DNA of 64,000 nt. Source: Leptolyngbya sp. FACHB-60. GTDB taxonomy: Bacteria; Cyanobacteriota; Cyanobacteriia; Phormidesmidales; Phormidesmidaceae. The position numbers and the translations under genes are program-made. The stretch is from positions 29,908 through 93,907 of the forward strand of contig NZ_JACJOX010000068.1 in assembly GCF_014695775.1 (NCBI RefSeq), given 5' to 3'. This document shows, in pieces, positions 18,957 to 27,662 of the stretch; position 1 is the first letter of the stretch; each line of letters starts with the position of its first letter. Under the pieces are notes generated by a model. That model saw nothing but the letters and a program-made list of their open reading frames with translations. It was not told the DNA's origin and ran no database searches.

Positions 18957-20015
18957 TCAATGCCGAGTCAAAATGGTGCGCAGGGCCGCTATCAGCCGCT
19001 CGACCTGGGGCGGATCAATCCAGTAGTGGGTGACGGCTCGCAGGCGGCGATCGCCATACCCGCCAATGTGCAGCCCATACTCAATCTTTAGCGCTTTGAT
19101 CAGGGCTTCTGGATCAATAGCAACTCCTTCGGCCAGGTCAAAAAACACCATATTGGTTTCGACTACCGCTGGGTCAACTTCAATGCCAGGAATTGTCGCT
19201 AACCCCTGGGCCAGAGCCTGGGCGTTATCGTGATCGCTCTGCAACCGCTGGGTCATGGTCTTCAGGGCAATGATGCCCACTGCGGCCAGCCCGCCGGCCT
19301 GGCGCATGCCGCCGCCCAGCAGCTTGCGGTGGCGGCGGGCCTGGTGAATAAACGCCTCGCTGCCCACCAGCAGGGAACCAACCGGAGCGCACAGCCCCTT
19401 GCTGAGGCACACGCTCACCGAATCGACATGGGCGGTGATGTCGGTTGGCTCGACCCCAAGAGCGGTTACGGCATTGAACAGTCGCGCCCCGTCTAAATGC
19501 ACCTTGAGATGATGGGTTTGGGCCAGGGTGCTAATGGCGGCGAAGTAGTCAGGCTCAATCGCCGCGCCATTGTTGCCGCCGGAGCTGTTCTCTAGCAATA
19601 TCAGCTGGCTGTGGGGCAGGTGGGGATTATCCCCCCGAATTGCCGATTTGATCTGATCGATCGCCATGCGGCCCCGGCTGTCGGTCGGTAGCGGGCGAGT
19701 GGTGATGCCACCGAGCACGGCGATGCCCCCCGCCTCCCAGCAGAAGGTGTGGGCGTCTTCGCCGAGAATGGCTTCGTCGCCGCGCTGGGCATGGGTGAGG
19801 GCGGCGATCAGGTTGCCCTGGGTGCCGCTGGTGACAAACAGCCCCGCTTCTTTGCCCAGCAGATTGGCGGCCAGGGCTTCTAGCTCGTTGACGGTGGGGT
19901 CCTCGCCGTAGACGTCATCCCCCAGTTCGGCGGTGGCCATAGCCTCGATCATGGCTGGGGTGGGCCAGGTGACGGTGTCGGAGCGGAAGTCGGTGGCGGG
20001 GTGGATGGTGGACAT
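18957..20015 (-). CDS. ltaE: Low-specificity L-threonine aldolase
   Basis: A PLP enzyme cleaving L-threonine/allo-threonine to glycine and acetaldehyde, about 352 aa. Visible are FRSDTVTWPTPAMIEAM at the start, GDDVYGEDPTVNELE, FVTSGTQGNLIA (PLP phosphate contact), HLDGARLFNA (the aspartate pairing the pyridine nitrogen) and SVSVCLSKGLCAPVGS with the Schiff-base lysine. The frame is open to 20165, but those 50 codons come from a purine-rich repeat tract; ATG 20015 (MSTIHPATDFRSD) matches homologues. Confidence 0.93.
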   Translation of the reverse strand: MSTIHPATDFRSDTVTWPTPAMIEAMATAELGDDVYGEDPTVNELEALAANLLGKEAGLFVTSGTQGNLIAALTHAQRGDEAILGEDAHTFCWEAGGIAVLGGITTRPLPTDSRGRMAIDQIKSAIRGDNPHLPHSQLILLENSSGGNNGAAIEPDYFAAISTLAQTHHLKVHLDGARLFNAVTALGVEPTDITAHVDSVSVCLSKGLCAPVGSLLVGSEAFIHQARRHRKLLGGGMRQAGGLAAVGIIALKTMTQRLQSDHDNAQALAQGLATIPGIEVDPAVVETNMVFFDLAEGVAIDPEALIKALKIEYGLHIGGYGDRRLRAVTHYWIDPPQVERLIAALRTILTRH

Positions 20016-20100
20016 GGGAGTGGAGGGGTGTGGGAGTGGGTGAGGTAGGGAAGATGAGGAAGTGAGGGGGATGGGGAAGTGGAGGAGAGATAGTTGTTGT
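20016..20100. repeat. Purine-rich GGGAGTGGGG tract
   Basis: This stretch upstream of the threonine aldolase is almost entirely G and A (GGGAGTGGAGGGGTGTGGGAGTGGG..., AGTGAGGGGGATGGGG). It resembles the longer tract at 31605-31680. It gives an artificial N-terminal extension to the aldolase frame. Runs of G could form quadruplexes. From 20101 to 20240 I see nothing definite. Confidence 0.6.
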
Positions 20101-20240
20101 GGGTGGGTTCCCGCTGCTGGCGGGCTGCGGGCTATAGCAGGTGAAGTTGGGTTGGGACAGCTCAAAATGCTATGGTTCGAGCCTACCGGGCATTTTTCCT
20201 ATTTTCGTTCTTTTGCTGCATCTGCTTTGCGATCGCATGT

Positions 20241-20492
20241 CATATCAAGATGATGACATAGCGGTGTGGGGCAATTGTAGGGTGCCTCTAGGCAGTGATT
20301 TGCCGTATTCAGGGGATGGCATAGCGGTGCAGAGCGATCGCATCCTAAAACCAACTGCTGTTTTGCCATATCCAGGGAGTGACATAGCAATGCGGGGCGA
20401 TCGCATCCTAGAACCACCTGATGTTATGCCATATCCAGGGGGTGATATAGGATTGCGGGGCGATCGCACTCTAGTGATTAGTGATGGAGCTG
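20241..20492. repeat. Four-copy 63-bp degenerate tandem repeat containing HIP1
   Basis: Units begin at 20241, 20304, 20367 and 20430, exactly 63 bp apart. Each carries CATATC(C/A)AG-like text, GATGACATAGCG-like text and, in units 2-4, GCGATCGCA at the same offset. Units 2 and 3 are the most alike. The period is a multiple of three and several frames stay open across it, including a plus frame giving a 21-residue period (PYPGxDIAxRGDRIL). That frame has no recognisable start and runs on antisense to the DUF3124 gene, so coding is doubtful. Confidence 0.85.
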
Positions 20493-20535
20493 TGGGCCAG
20501 GTTGGGTCTAGACCATCGCAACCCAGCTATTTCCT

Positions 20536-21090
20536 TCAGGGTTGCAGTTCCTCGATCACGCGGGCGGGGCTGACGAAAGACATGCCCTGCTGGGAGGCGG
20601 TGCTGATCATCACCGCTTCGATGACGGGGGCGCTGACGGGGGCGACGGATTGCCAGGCGACGATGAAGTTGGCTCCTACTCCGCCTGTGACGTTGGTGCG
20701 GTCAACGACGACTTCGGTAGAGGCCAGGGGGCCGAGTTGAATGGGCGCATCGAGATAGGTAACGATGCGATCGCCTCCCGAGTTGTAGTAATCCAGCGCG
20801 GTGATGACAATGGGCTGCTGGCGATCGCTGTTGCGCAGGCTTAGGGTCACCGTCAGCTGAAAGGCGCGGTTGGTTTCGGAGTCAAAAATTTCGGAATACA
20901 CCGGCACGTAGAGGGTTTGCCCCTGCACCGCAGCAGCTGGGGCAGCGGCTAAAACGGTGACACCGGGGCGATCGCTAAAGCGCTCCTGGGTCGATTTGGG
21001 GGGTGAAGGGTTGGTGGCTGGGGCTTGGGCCGCGCAGGCCGATAGCACTGCCAGACTTAAACAAATCAGCACTACTTTAAAGCTCACCAT
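20536..21090 (-). CDS. DUF3124 lipoprotein
   Basis: A 184-aa predicted lipoprotein: MVSFKVVLICLSLAVLSAC ends in a lipobox with cysteine 19. The mature part matches DUF3124, a beta-rich domain with TLYVPVYSEIFDSE, FQLTVTLSLRNSD and ITALDYYNSGG, then PLASTEVVVD and NFIVAWQS. Its function is unknown; it sits in the periplasm or on the membrane outer face. The frame is open to 21138, but ATG 21090 gives the proper signal peptide. Confidence 0.88.
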   Translation of the reverse strand: MVSFKVVLICLSLAVLSACAAQAPATNPSPPKSTQERFSDRPGVTVLAAAPAAAVQGQTLYVPVYSEIFDSETNRAFQLTVTLSLRNSDRQQPIVITALDYYNSGGDRIVTYLDAPIQLGPLASTEVVVDRTNVTGGVGANFIVAWQSVAPVSAPVIEAVMISTASQQGMSFVSPARVIEELQP

Positions 21091-21197
21091 CAGACGTTTT
21101 TCCCTGGCTAGTTGACCTGACACGCGCACTGACAGCATCGCTGATTGCTCAGGCCGTTAGCTCTGCTCGGCAACTGCAACATAAGCACCCAGACCAA

Positions 21198-21389
21198 TCA
21201 TGGTGCAGCCCGATGTGATGCGCTGACCTCGTCTGAAAACAACGCGCAGTATGACAATGCCACCGCCATGCCGGGGACGTTGTCGCGATCCCACTTCAGC
21301 CAGGTTTGAATGAGCAGCTGGGTAGGTTTGGAGGGGAGCACCTGGGTGCGCAGATAGGGCAGCAGGTGCGATCGCACGTATTGCAGCAT
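21198..21389 (-). pseudogene. 5' remnant of a YihY/BrkB-family membrane protein gene
   Basis: The 63-codon frame begins like YihY/UPF0761 inner-membrane proteins: LIQTWLKWDRDNVPGMAVALSYCALFS corresponds to the conserved entry into the first transmembrane helix (x-x-D-N-V-x-x-x-A-A-x-L-x-Y-Y-A-L-F-S). It then breaks into unrelated residues (DEVSASHRAAP) and a stop, so about 80 percent of the usual 280-300 aa is missing. The downstream junction directly abuts the DUF3124 promoter region. A small functional protein is unlikely. Confidence 0.6.
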
Positions 21390-21452
21390 GGGTGAGTGGC
21401 AGACAAACCGAGGGTATTATCGCCCACTCCCGCAGCCGGTGCCGACGCGGCG

Positions 21453-24400
21453 CTAGCGTTCTGGCGGGGGCGGCTTGACTAGCGTGGCGATCGTTCGCAC
21501 CAATCGGTCTGGTTCAATCGGTTTGGCCAGATGCAGCTGAAAGCCAGCGGCCAGAGCATGCTGCTGATTGACCTCTCCCGCATAGGCCGTCAGGGCGATC
21601 GCTGGAATATGGCCACCCTGGTCGTGCCGCCGTTGGCGAATCTGCTGAATCAGTTCATAGCCATTCATCTCGGGCATGCCGATATCGCACAGCAACAGGT
21701 CGGGCATAGACTGATTCAGCCGATTGAGGGCCTGCATGGCTGAGCCGGCAACAGCTACCTCAGCCCCCGCCTGGGTGAGAACGAAGGACGCCAGCTCCCG
21801 CATGTCTGCCTCGTCGTCGACCACCAAGATCTGTAGCCCGGTTAAGTCGGTTGCCTTGTCCAAGGGTTCAGCGGGCGACGGTTGATTTGGCCTTGCTAGG
21901 GTGAGGGGGAGCCGCACCCTAAAGGTCGCGCCGAGGTCTTGGCCAGGGCTTTCAGCTGCCACCAGCCCGCCGTGCAGTTCGGTGAGCTGACGCACGATCG
22001 CCAGGCCGAGGCCGAGGCCGCCAAACTGTCGCGTGGTGGTGCCATCCTCTTGCCGAAAGTAGTCGAATACGTGGGGCAAAAAGTCGGGATGAATGCCTTT
22101 GCCGGTGTCTCTCACCTGAATTTGAGCGTAGCTATCAACCTGCTCTAAGGTGATGGCAACCTGCCCACCCGCCGGGGTGAACTTAACCGCATTGGAGAGC
22201 AAATTCCAAATCACCTGCTGGAGCCGGTTGGTGTCACCTAACACCTGTCCCGCGATCGCGGGCAGTGCGGTTTGAATCTGAATCCGTTTGGCCTCAGCTG
22301 CCAGGCGCACGGTTTCGGCTGCCGCTTCAATGGTGGTGACTAGATTGACTGGGGCAACGCTCAGGGTCAGCTTGCCCTGCAAAATGCGGGAAACATCGAG
22401 CAGGTCTTCGATCAGCTGAGCCTGGAGCTTGGCGTTGCGCTCAATGGTTTCTAAGGCCTGGTCAGTTTTGGCCGCATCCAGCTGCCTGCTGCGCAATATC
22501 GTGACCCAGCCCAAAATTGGGTTCAGGGGCGATCGCAATTCGTGGGACAAAACCGCTAAGAACTCATCTTTGATGCGGTTGGCAGCTTCAGCTTTGGTGC
22601 GATCGCGCTGAGCCGACCGATAGAGCTGAGCATTTTCGATCGCCAGAGAAGCCCGGTGCGCCAATTCTTCGGCGAGCTGTAAGTCTGCGGCAGTGTAGCG
22701 GCGGCCCGACTCAGCCGAGATGAACGTGATCACGCCGACCACCTGGTCTTGAGTGCGCAGGGGCACCGTCATCACCGAGCTAAAGCCCACCTGCCGCAAA
22801 ATCTCTAGATGCTCAGGGTCTTTGGCAGCGTGAACCAACAGTTCATCGGGAATTTCAGGCACCAAGTCTGGCTGTCCGGTGCGCAGGGTAAGGGCGGCAC
22901 CGCGCTCTGCATCGGTATCTAAGGGATACTTGTCTCGGATCTGGTAAGCCCATTCCAGCTTGGCTGGGTCGATGTGCGCCACGGCAATTTGGTCAATCGA
23001 GCCATCCTCTTCCACAATGTGAACGGTACACCAGTCGGCCAGTTTCGGTACGGTGAGCTGGGCAACTTGCTCTAGGGTAGTTTGGTAGTCTAGAGACGAG
23101 GCCAGCACGGCGCTCGACTCAGCCAGAAACTGCTGGGCGCGCTCCAACTTGACGCGCTCGGTGACATCGACCACATAGGCCAAAAGCCGCTCTACTCGTT
23201 GATTTGCGTCAACCGTTGGCAGGTAGTAAACGTCGTAGTAGCCGGGGCGGCGATCGTCATGGCCAGGGGCATTGAGAGGCAGATTGGGCGAGAGAAATGG
23301 CTGACCCGTGGCATAAATCTGGTCCATAACCTCAACGATCGCCGGATCAATTTGACCAAATAGCTCTACCACCGACTTACCAAGGTGATAGTCGCGGGGT
23401 AAGCCATTGATCCCTGCCATGGCATCGTTGATAGCGATAAATCGCTGCTCACTGTCTAACAGCGCCAGCCCCACCGGGGAGGTGTCAATCAGAGTGGCCA
23501 TTTGCTGTTGAGCGGCCTCGGCCTGGGCTCGGGCTACGCGTTCTCGCTCGAGCAGTTGCTCTCGCTCCTGCTCAGCCAGCTTGCGATCGGTGATATCGAT
23601 GACCGCCCCGATCGACTGCTTGGGGTGGCCCTGAACATCGTAGGAAAACTGCCCTCGGGATTCGACCCAGCGAATGGTCCCATCTGGCCAGCGTAGGCGA
23701 TATTCGTGATAGTACTCGGTGCGGTTTTGCATCGCCTGCTGAAGCTTTGCCTGGGCGGCAGTTAGGTCATCAGGATGGACGCGGCTGGCCCACATCTCGC
23801 AGCTCGGTTCGCATTCGTAGGGCTGGAACCCCAAGATAATGAAATGCCCCGCCGACCAGCGAAAGGTATTGGTCTGTATGTCCCATTCCCAGGTGCCCAT
23901 GCGGCCAATGTTGAGGGCGAGCTGTAGCCGCGCTTCGCTCTCGCGTAGTTCGGCTTCGACCCGCGATCGCTCTACGGCCAGCCAGGTTTTTTCAGCGATG
24001 CGCTCTATCATGGCCACGTTGTCGGCCGTCCAGCGGCGTGGCGTGACGTGATGCAGCACCAATATGGCAACAAACCGCCCGCGCTTCACCAGGGGCACGC
24101 AGAGCAGCGATCGGGTCTCAATGGCAGCAAAGGCCGCCACACCGGCGCTGGTGCGAGGGTCGCGATCGACATCATCGACCACAACGGTTTTGCCCTGCTT
24201 GAGCTCGGCGATGATGTCAACCCCAAACGAATCCATCTGGTGGATACCCACCACGCTGGTGACGCCATTGCAGTAGTCGCGCTCAACGATCACGTGCTCT
24301 TGAGCGGCATCAATTTCACCGTAGGCGCAGCGCGTGACGTTGAAATGCTGGCCGGTGGCATTAACGACCTGCCAGATAATTTCCTCTGAGTCTTGCAGGG

Positions 24401-26426
24401 TGCGAGCGGCATCGTTTAGTTCAATCAAAAATTGTTGCTGCTGTTCTTTTTGCCGTAGTTCTGCCAGTAGGGCCTCGCGATTGGCTTCGATCTGCTTGCG
24501 ATCGGTAATATCGATCGAAATCCCGGTCATACGGACGGCTTGCCCAGAGGCGTTAAAGTAAACCTGTCCCTGGCCCTTGAGCCAGAGAACCTTACCGTCG
24601 GCAGCGATCACGCGATATTCTTGGGCAAAAGCCTGGTTCCCCGCGACGGCCTGCTCGGTTGCTTGCCCGAGCAGCGGGCGATCGTCTGGGTGAATCAAGG
24701 CCTGAAACGCCTCAGGGGTGCCCACCTCCATGCCCCAAATTTCTTGGGCATTGGGAGAACACACGACCTGCTGCGTTTCTAGATCGACATCCCAAGCGAC
24801 CATTTGGGCCGATGAGAGGGCAAGCTGTAGGCGTTCTTCGGCCTGCCGCAGGTTTGCCTCAATTTGCTTCAGACGGGTGACATCTTGAAACATGTTAATG
24901 CCGATCGCTGGATGCCCATGCATAGCGGGCAAGGTCTCTCCCCAGCAAAGCGTGGCCCGAATGCCGTCGGGGGTATGCCAGTTCATCTCATAGTTCTGTA
25001 ACCGCTCTCCACGAGCAATCAGCACAGCTGGCAGTTGGGCTGTGGGAATGCGATTTTCCTTTGGGGAGGCTGCGCCATCGCCTTGGGCATCGGTGCAGTA
25101 ATAGGCATTTGTATACTCCTCTAAGGATTTGTTTTTTGGGAACTCACCCCCAGCTAATTCATTGGCAATTCGGTTAGCAAAAATAACTTTTGCGGTGTCT
25201 GGGTCAATAAAAATAGTTGGCGTTGGCATTAAATCTAGTACGGCTTCTAACCATTTCTGTTGGTTTTCGAGATGTTTTGCCTGCTGCCTGAGTAGCCTTT
25301 CGGTTTGCTGGCGTTGGGTAATGTCTTGAAACACCACAGCAGCCGCCAAAATTTGCCCTTGCCGATCTAAAATTGGCGCTGAATTAACCGTAATTATGGT
25401 GCGTTGACCATCTTCTTGGCGAAGCTCGATTTCCTCATCGGTAATGACTTCGCCGGTTCTCAGCGATCGCGGCAGGGGATATTCATGGGGCGCATACTTT
25501 TGCCCATCGGGGCGAAACGCTTCATAGGGAGTGATGGGTACATAGGCTTCTAGTTCGTAGGACTGCTCATAGCTACAGCCCAACGTTCGTTTCGCCTGCT
25601 CATTGGCTAGCACTAATTTGTTTGACCCTGCCTCGGCAATCAGCACGCCCGCCGGCATCTGCCGTAGCACTGCTTCAAACTGGGCATGTTCTGTTTCTAA
25701 CTCGCGGAGCAGTTGCTCTCGTTCTATCTCGGCCTGCTTGCGTTGGTCTTCGACGCGCTTGCGTTCGGTCACATCTCGAAAATAAACCGTCAATCCCGAT
25801 GCTGAAGGATAGGCTTTTATCTCCAGCCAGCGTTGAAGGGGCTCGCCAAACTCTTCCCAGGCCACCGGAACTTGCTCAGCGATCGCCCGGTGCATGGCTT
25901 CGTAGGCCACCCCGCCCACCAACTCAGGAAAAACCTCGTTCCAAACCTGTTTGCCAATCAGCTCGTCAGGGGTTTTGTGCAAAATTTGGGCGGCGGCCTG
26001 GTTGACGTAGGTGTAGTGCCAATGGCGATCAAAGGCTACAAACGCATCGGTGATGTTTTCTAAAAGAGTGACGACGTTGTGCTCTGTTGCTTGGTCGGCT
26101 TGAGTTGGGGTATGGGCTAACTGCGCCGCTAACGCCTGGTTCTGCTGTTGTAGCGACCGTAGTTGGTTTTGCAGCTGCACAATTTGAGTCGGTTCACTGT
26201 TGGAGTTGGCAGCATTCTCCACTGCTAAACTGCGGGCAAACTGTTCAATCACTTCAGAGCGCGAAGTCCCTCGTTGCTGCGCCGCTTGATCGAGCGATCG
26301 CCAAGCCGTGTGGGTCAGCGATAGGCTGACTCGATGTTTGGTCTCTCGATCCCAGTTGTTCACAAACTTCCCGCTCGCGTCGCGTTTCATGGAGAATGGG
26401 GCCGTATGCGTAAACGGTAATTCCAT
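21453..26426 (-). CDS. Hybrid sensor histidine kinase: RHH-like N-terminus, six PAS, two GAF, HisKA, HATPase, receiver
   Basis: A 1657-aa cytosolic signalling protein. Residues about 30-70 (HRVSLSLTHTAWRSLDQAAQQRGTSRSEVIEQF) look like a ribbon-helix-helix DNA-binding motif. Four PAS domains, a GAF, two more PAS and a second GAF follow, most PAS closing in DITDRK or similar. HisKA has FLAVLSHELRSPLNPILGW; the ATPase has NAVKFTPAGG (N box), VRDTGKGI and FGGLGLGLAI. The receiver at the end (ILVVDDEADMRE, LLCDIGMPEMNG, K in LAKPIEP) has its phosphoacceptor aspartate. No membrane segment is seen. ATG 26390 (MKRDASGKF) is an alternative start. The stimulus is unknown; tandem PAS/GAF suggests redox, ligand or light sensing. 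Confidence 0.93.
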   Translation of the reverse strand: MELPFTHTAPFSMKRDASGKFVNNWDRETKHRVSLSLTHTAWRSLDQAAQQRGTSRSEVIEQFARSLAVENAANSNSEPTQIVQLQNQLRSLQQQNQALAAQLAHTPTQADQATEHNVVTLLENITDAFVAFDRHWHYTYVNQAAAQILHKTPDELIGKQVWNEVFPELVGGVAYEAMHRAIAEQVPVAWEEFGEPLQRWLEIKAYPSASGLTVYFRDVTERKRVEDQRKQAEIEREQLLRELETEHAQFEAVLRQMPAGVLIAEAGSNKLVLANEQAKRTLGCSYEQSYELEAYVPITPYEAFRPDGQKYAPHEYPLPRSLRTGEVITDEEIELRQEDGQRTIITVNSAPILDRQGQILAAAVVFQDITQRQQTERLLRQQAKHLENQQKWLEAVLDLMPTPTIFIDPDTAKVIFANRIANELAGGEFPKNKSLEEYTNAYYCTDAQGDGAASPKENRIPTAQLPAVLIARGERLQNYEMNWHTPDGIRATLCWGETLPAMHGHPAIGINMFQDVTRLKQIEANLRQAEERLQLALSSAQMVAWDVDLETQQVVCSPNAQEIWGMEVGTPEAFQALIHPDDRPLLGQATEQAVAGNQAFAQEYRVIAADGKVLWLKGQGQVYFNASGQAVRMTGISIDITDRKQIEANREALLAELRQKEQQQQFLIELNDAARTLQDSEEIIWQVVNATGQHFNVTRCAYGEIDAAQEHVIVERDYCNGVTSVVGIHQMDSFGVDIIAELKQGKTVVVDDVDRDPRTSAGVAAFAAIETRSLLCVPLVKRGRFVAILVLHHVTPRRWTADNVAMIERIAEKTWLAVERSRVEAELRESEARLQLALNIGRMGTWEWDIQTNTFRWSAGHFIILGFQPYECEPSCEMWASRVHPDDLTAAQAKLQQAMQNRTEYYHEYRLRWPDGTIRWVESRGQFSYDVQGHPKQSIGAVIDITDRKLAEQEREQLLERERVARAQAEAAQQQMATLIDTSPVGLALLDSEQRFIAINDAMAGINGLPRDYHLGKSVVELFGQIDPAIVEVMDQIYATGQPFLSPNLPLNAPGHDDRRPGYYDVYYLPTVDANQRVERLLAYVVDVTERVKLERAQQFLAESSAVLASSLDYQTTLEQVAQLTVPKLADWCTVHIVEEDGSIDQIAVAHIDPAKLEWAYQIRDKYPLDTDAERGAALTLRTGQPDLVPEIPDELLVHAAKDPEHLEILRQVGFSSVMTVPLRTQDQVVGVITFISAESGRRYTAADLQLAEELAHRASLAIENAQLYRSAQRDRTKAEAANRIKDEFLAVLSHELRSPLNPILGWVTILRSRQLDAAKTDQALETIERNAKLQAQLIEDLLDVSRILQGKLTLSVAPVNLVTTIEAAAETVRLAAEAKRIQIQTALPAIAGQVLGDTNRLQQVIWNLLSNAVKFTPAGGQVAITLEQVDSYAQIQVRDTGKGIHPDFLPHVFDYFRQEDGTTTRQFGGLGLGLAIVRQLTELHGGLVAAESPGQDLGATFRVRLPLTLARPNQPSPAEPLDKATDLTGLQILVVDDEADMRELASFVLTQAGAEVAVAGSAMQALNRLNQSMPDLLLCDIGMPEMNGYELIQQIRQRRHDQGGHIPAIALTAYAGEVNQQHALAAGFQLHLAKPIEPDRLVRTIATLVKPPPPER

Positions 26427-26667
26427 TCAACTCGACTCCGTTGTGAATATAAATCATCCTTCAGATAGACGTTTTTCCTGGATAAAATCTACGCAAGGGT
26501 TCTATCGCTGCCGTCCTAGTTGAGTTAAGGGGGCAGGTAATAGGAGGAGGTGCGATCGCGCCTATTACAGCAGAGATGGGTGGAGTAGAGACACCGAGGC
26601 TACTATCGTCCACTCCTAGAGCAGGTCACTAGATACGCACGTTAATTCTTTCCTTTAACAGCCAAAA

Positions 26668-27217
26668 TCAAACTGAATGACAAGCCACCTGCAGCCGATC
26701 ACGCCCCTGCTGTTTTGCCATATAGAGCGCCTCGTCAGCCTGCTTAATCAGCGATAAAACGGTTGTTTCGGCATTGGGTTTGAGACTAACAACGCCCAAG
26801 CTCACCGTTATGAATGGGCTAACGTTAGAGTCAGAATGCAGAATCCGAGTTTGCCAGATTTGGGCTTGAATTTTTTGGGCAATGGCAACGGCTTCATCCA
26901 GCGCTGTGTTGGGCAAAATCACCGCAAACTCTTCGCCACCGTAGCGCTACTAAATCGTTAGGACGAGAAACTGCGAGTTTTATCTGCTGGGCAACTCGCT
27001 GCAAACAGTCATCTCCCATCAGGTGCCCGTAGCAGTCATTGTACTGTTTGAAAAAGTCAACATCGCAGAGAATTAACCCCAGTGGTTGCTGTTCTCGCAA
27101 GGACCGTAGCCATTCCTGAACTAGGTACTCGTCAAAACAACGTCGGTTCGCGATCTGAGTTAACCCATTCTGCCAACCACAAAGGAAACAGCACCAATGT
27201 TTGAATATCTCGACCAA
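26668..27217 (-). pseudogene. Frameshifted, 5'-truncated diguanylate cyclase (GGDEF) gene
   Basis: Two minus frames together encode one GGDEF domain. The upstream frame (27217 to 26894) has NGLTQIANRRCFDEYL, LGLILCDVDFFKQYND and GHLMGDDCLQRVA, ending at DLVA. The downstream frame (26922 to 26668) continues FAVILPNTALDEA, ITVSLGVVS and QADEALYMAKQQGRDR. They join in GCGCTACGGTGGCGAAGAG: a one-base insertion or two-base loss just before YGGEEF. No sensor domain or start resembling the family precedes it. It cannot make active enzyme as read. Confidence 0.85.
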
Positions 27218-27638
27218 CCGGCCCCCACTAGCAGAATCTAATTTTGTTTTACGAATACTTCCACGGCGATGACGACTCGGGCATTGGGGCCAGTCACCAG
27301 ACCAGCTGAACGCGCTGCATCGCCTGCATTATTTAAGCCCTGGGTAGGCTACTGCCCGATACCGTGCTTAAGACCATCAGCATTGGGGAACTGGTCAACT
27401 ACTCTGTGTAGCTACAGCAATATCATTGGATTTAACCTTCAATTGACTTAACCTTCAACCGACTGGGGCAAACCCTGTGGGAAAATAGGCCCCCTAACCT
27501 CTTGGGTATTTGAGAGGCTGTTGCCGATTGCGGGTTAAGCCTTTAGGCCCAATCTTGCGCTCCCTCCCCGCCCAGGTTCTGCAATATGCCCCCATAGGGC
27601 ATGCTTAAACAAACAGCCGGTGCATCCCTCAATGATCG
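27218..27638 (+). pseudogene. Gene-free gap with a glucosidase (GH63/MGH1-like) 3' remnant at about 27245-27308
   Basis: On the plus strand the stretch from about 27249 reads FYEYFHGDDDSGIGASHQTS then stop. It matches, from memory, the C-terminal motif of cyanobacterial MGH1/GH63-like glucosidases (EYFHGDxGxGxGASHQTGWT). Nothing upstream belongs to it, so only the tail survives. A further open stretch near 27355-27411 (VLKTISIGELVNYSV) also looks protein-like but I cannot place it. The remainder to 27638 shows no clear feature. Confidence 0.45.
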
Positions 27639-27662
27639 TTGTTCCTTTCAATCGTTGCTGTA

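Noticed and set aside
20241..20492. Possible CRISPR array
   Set aside because: Units are contiguous 63-bp copies with mismatches spread throughout; there is no constant repeat alternating with unique spacers and no cas gene.
20141..20740. 199-codon plus frame across the 63-bp repeats
   Set aside because: Its last third is antisense to the DUF3124 gene and the start has no Shine-Dalgarno; kept as a possibility in the repeat entry only.
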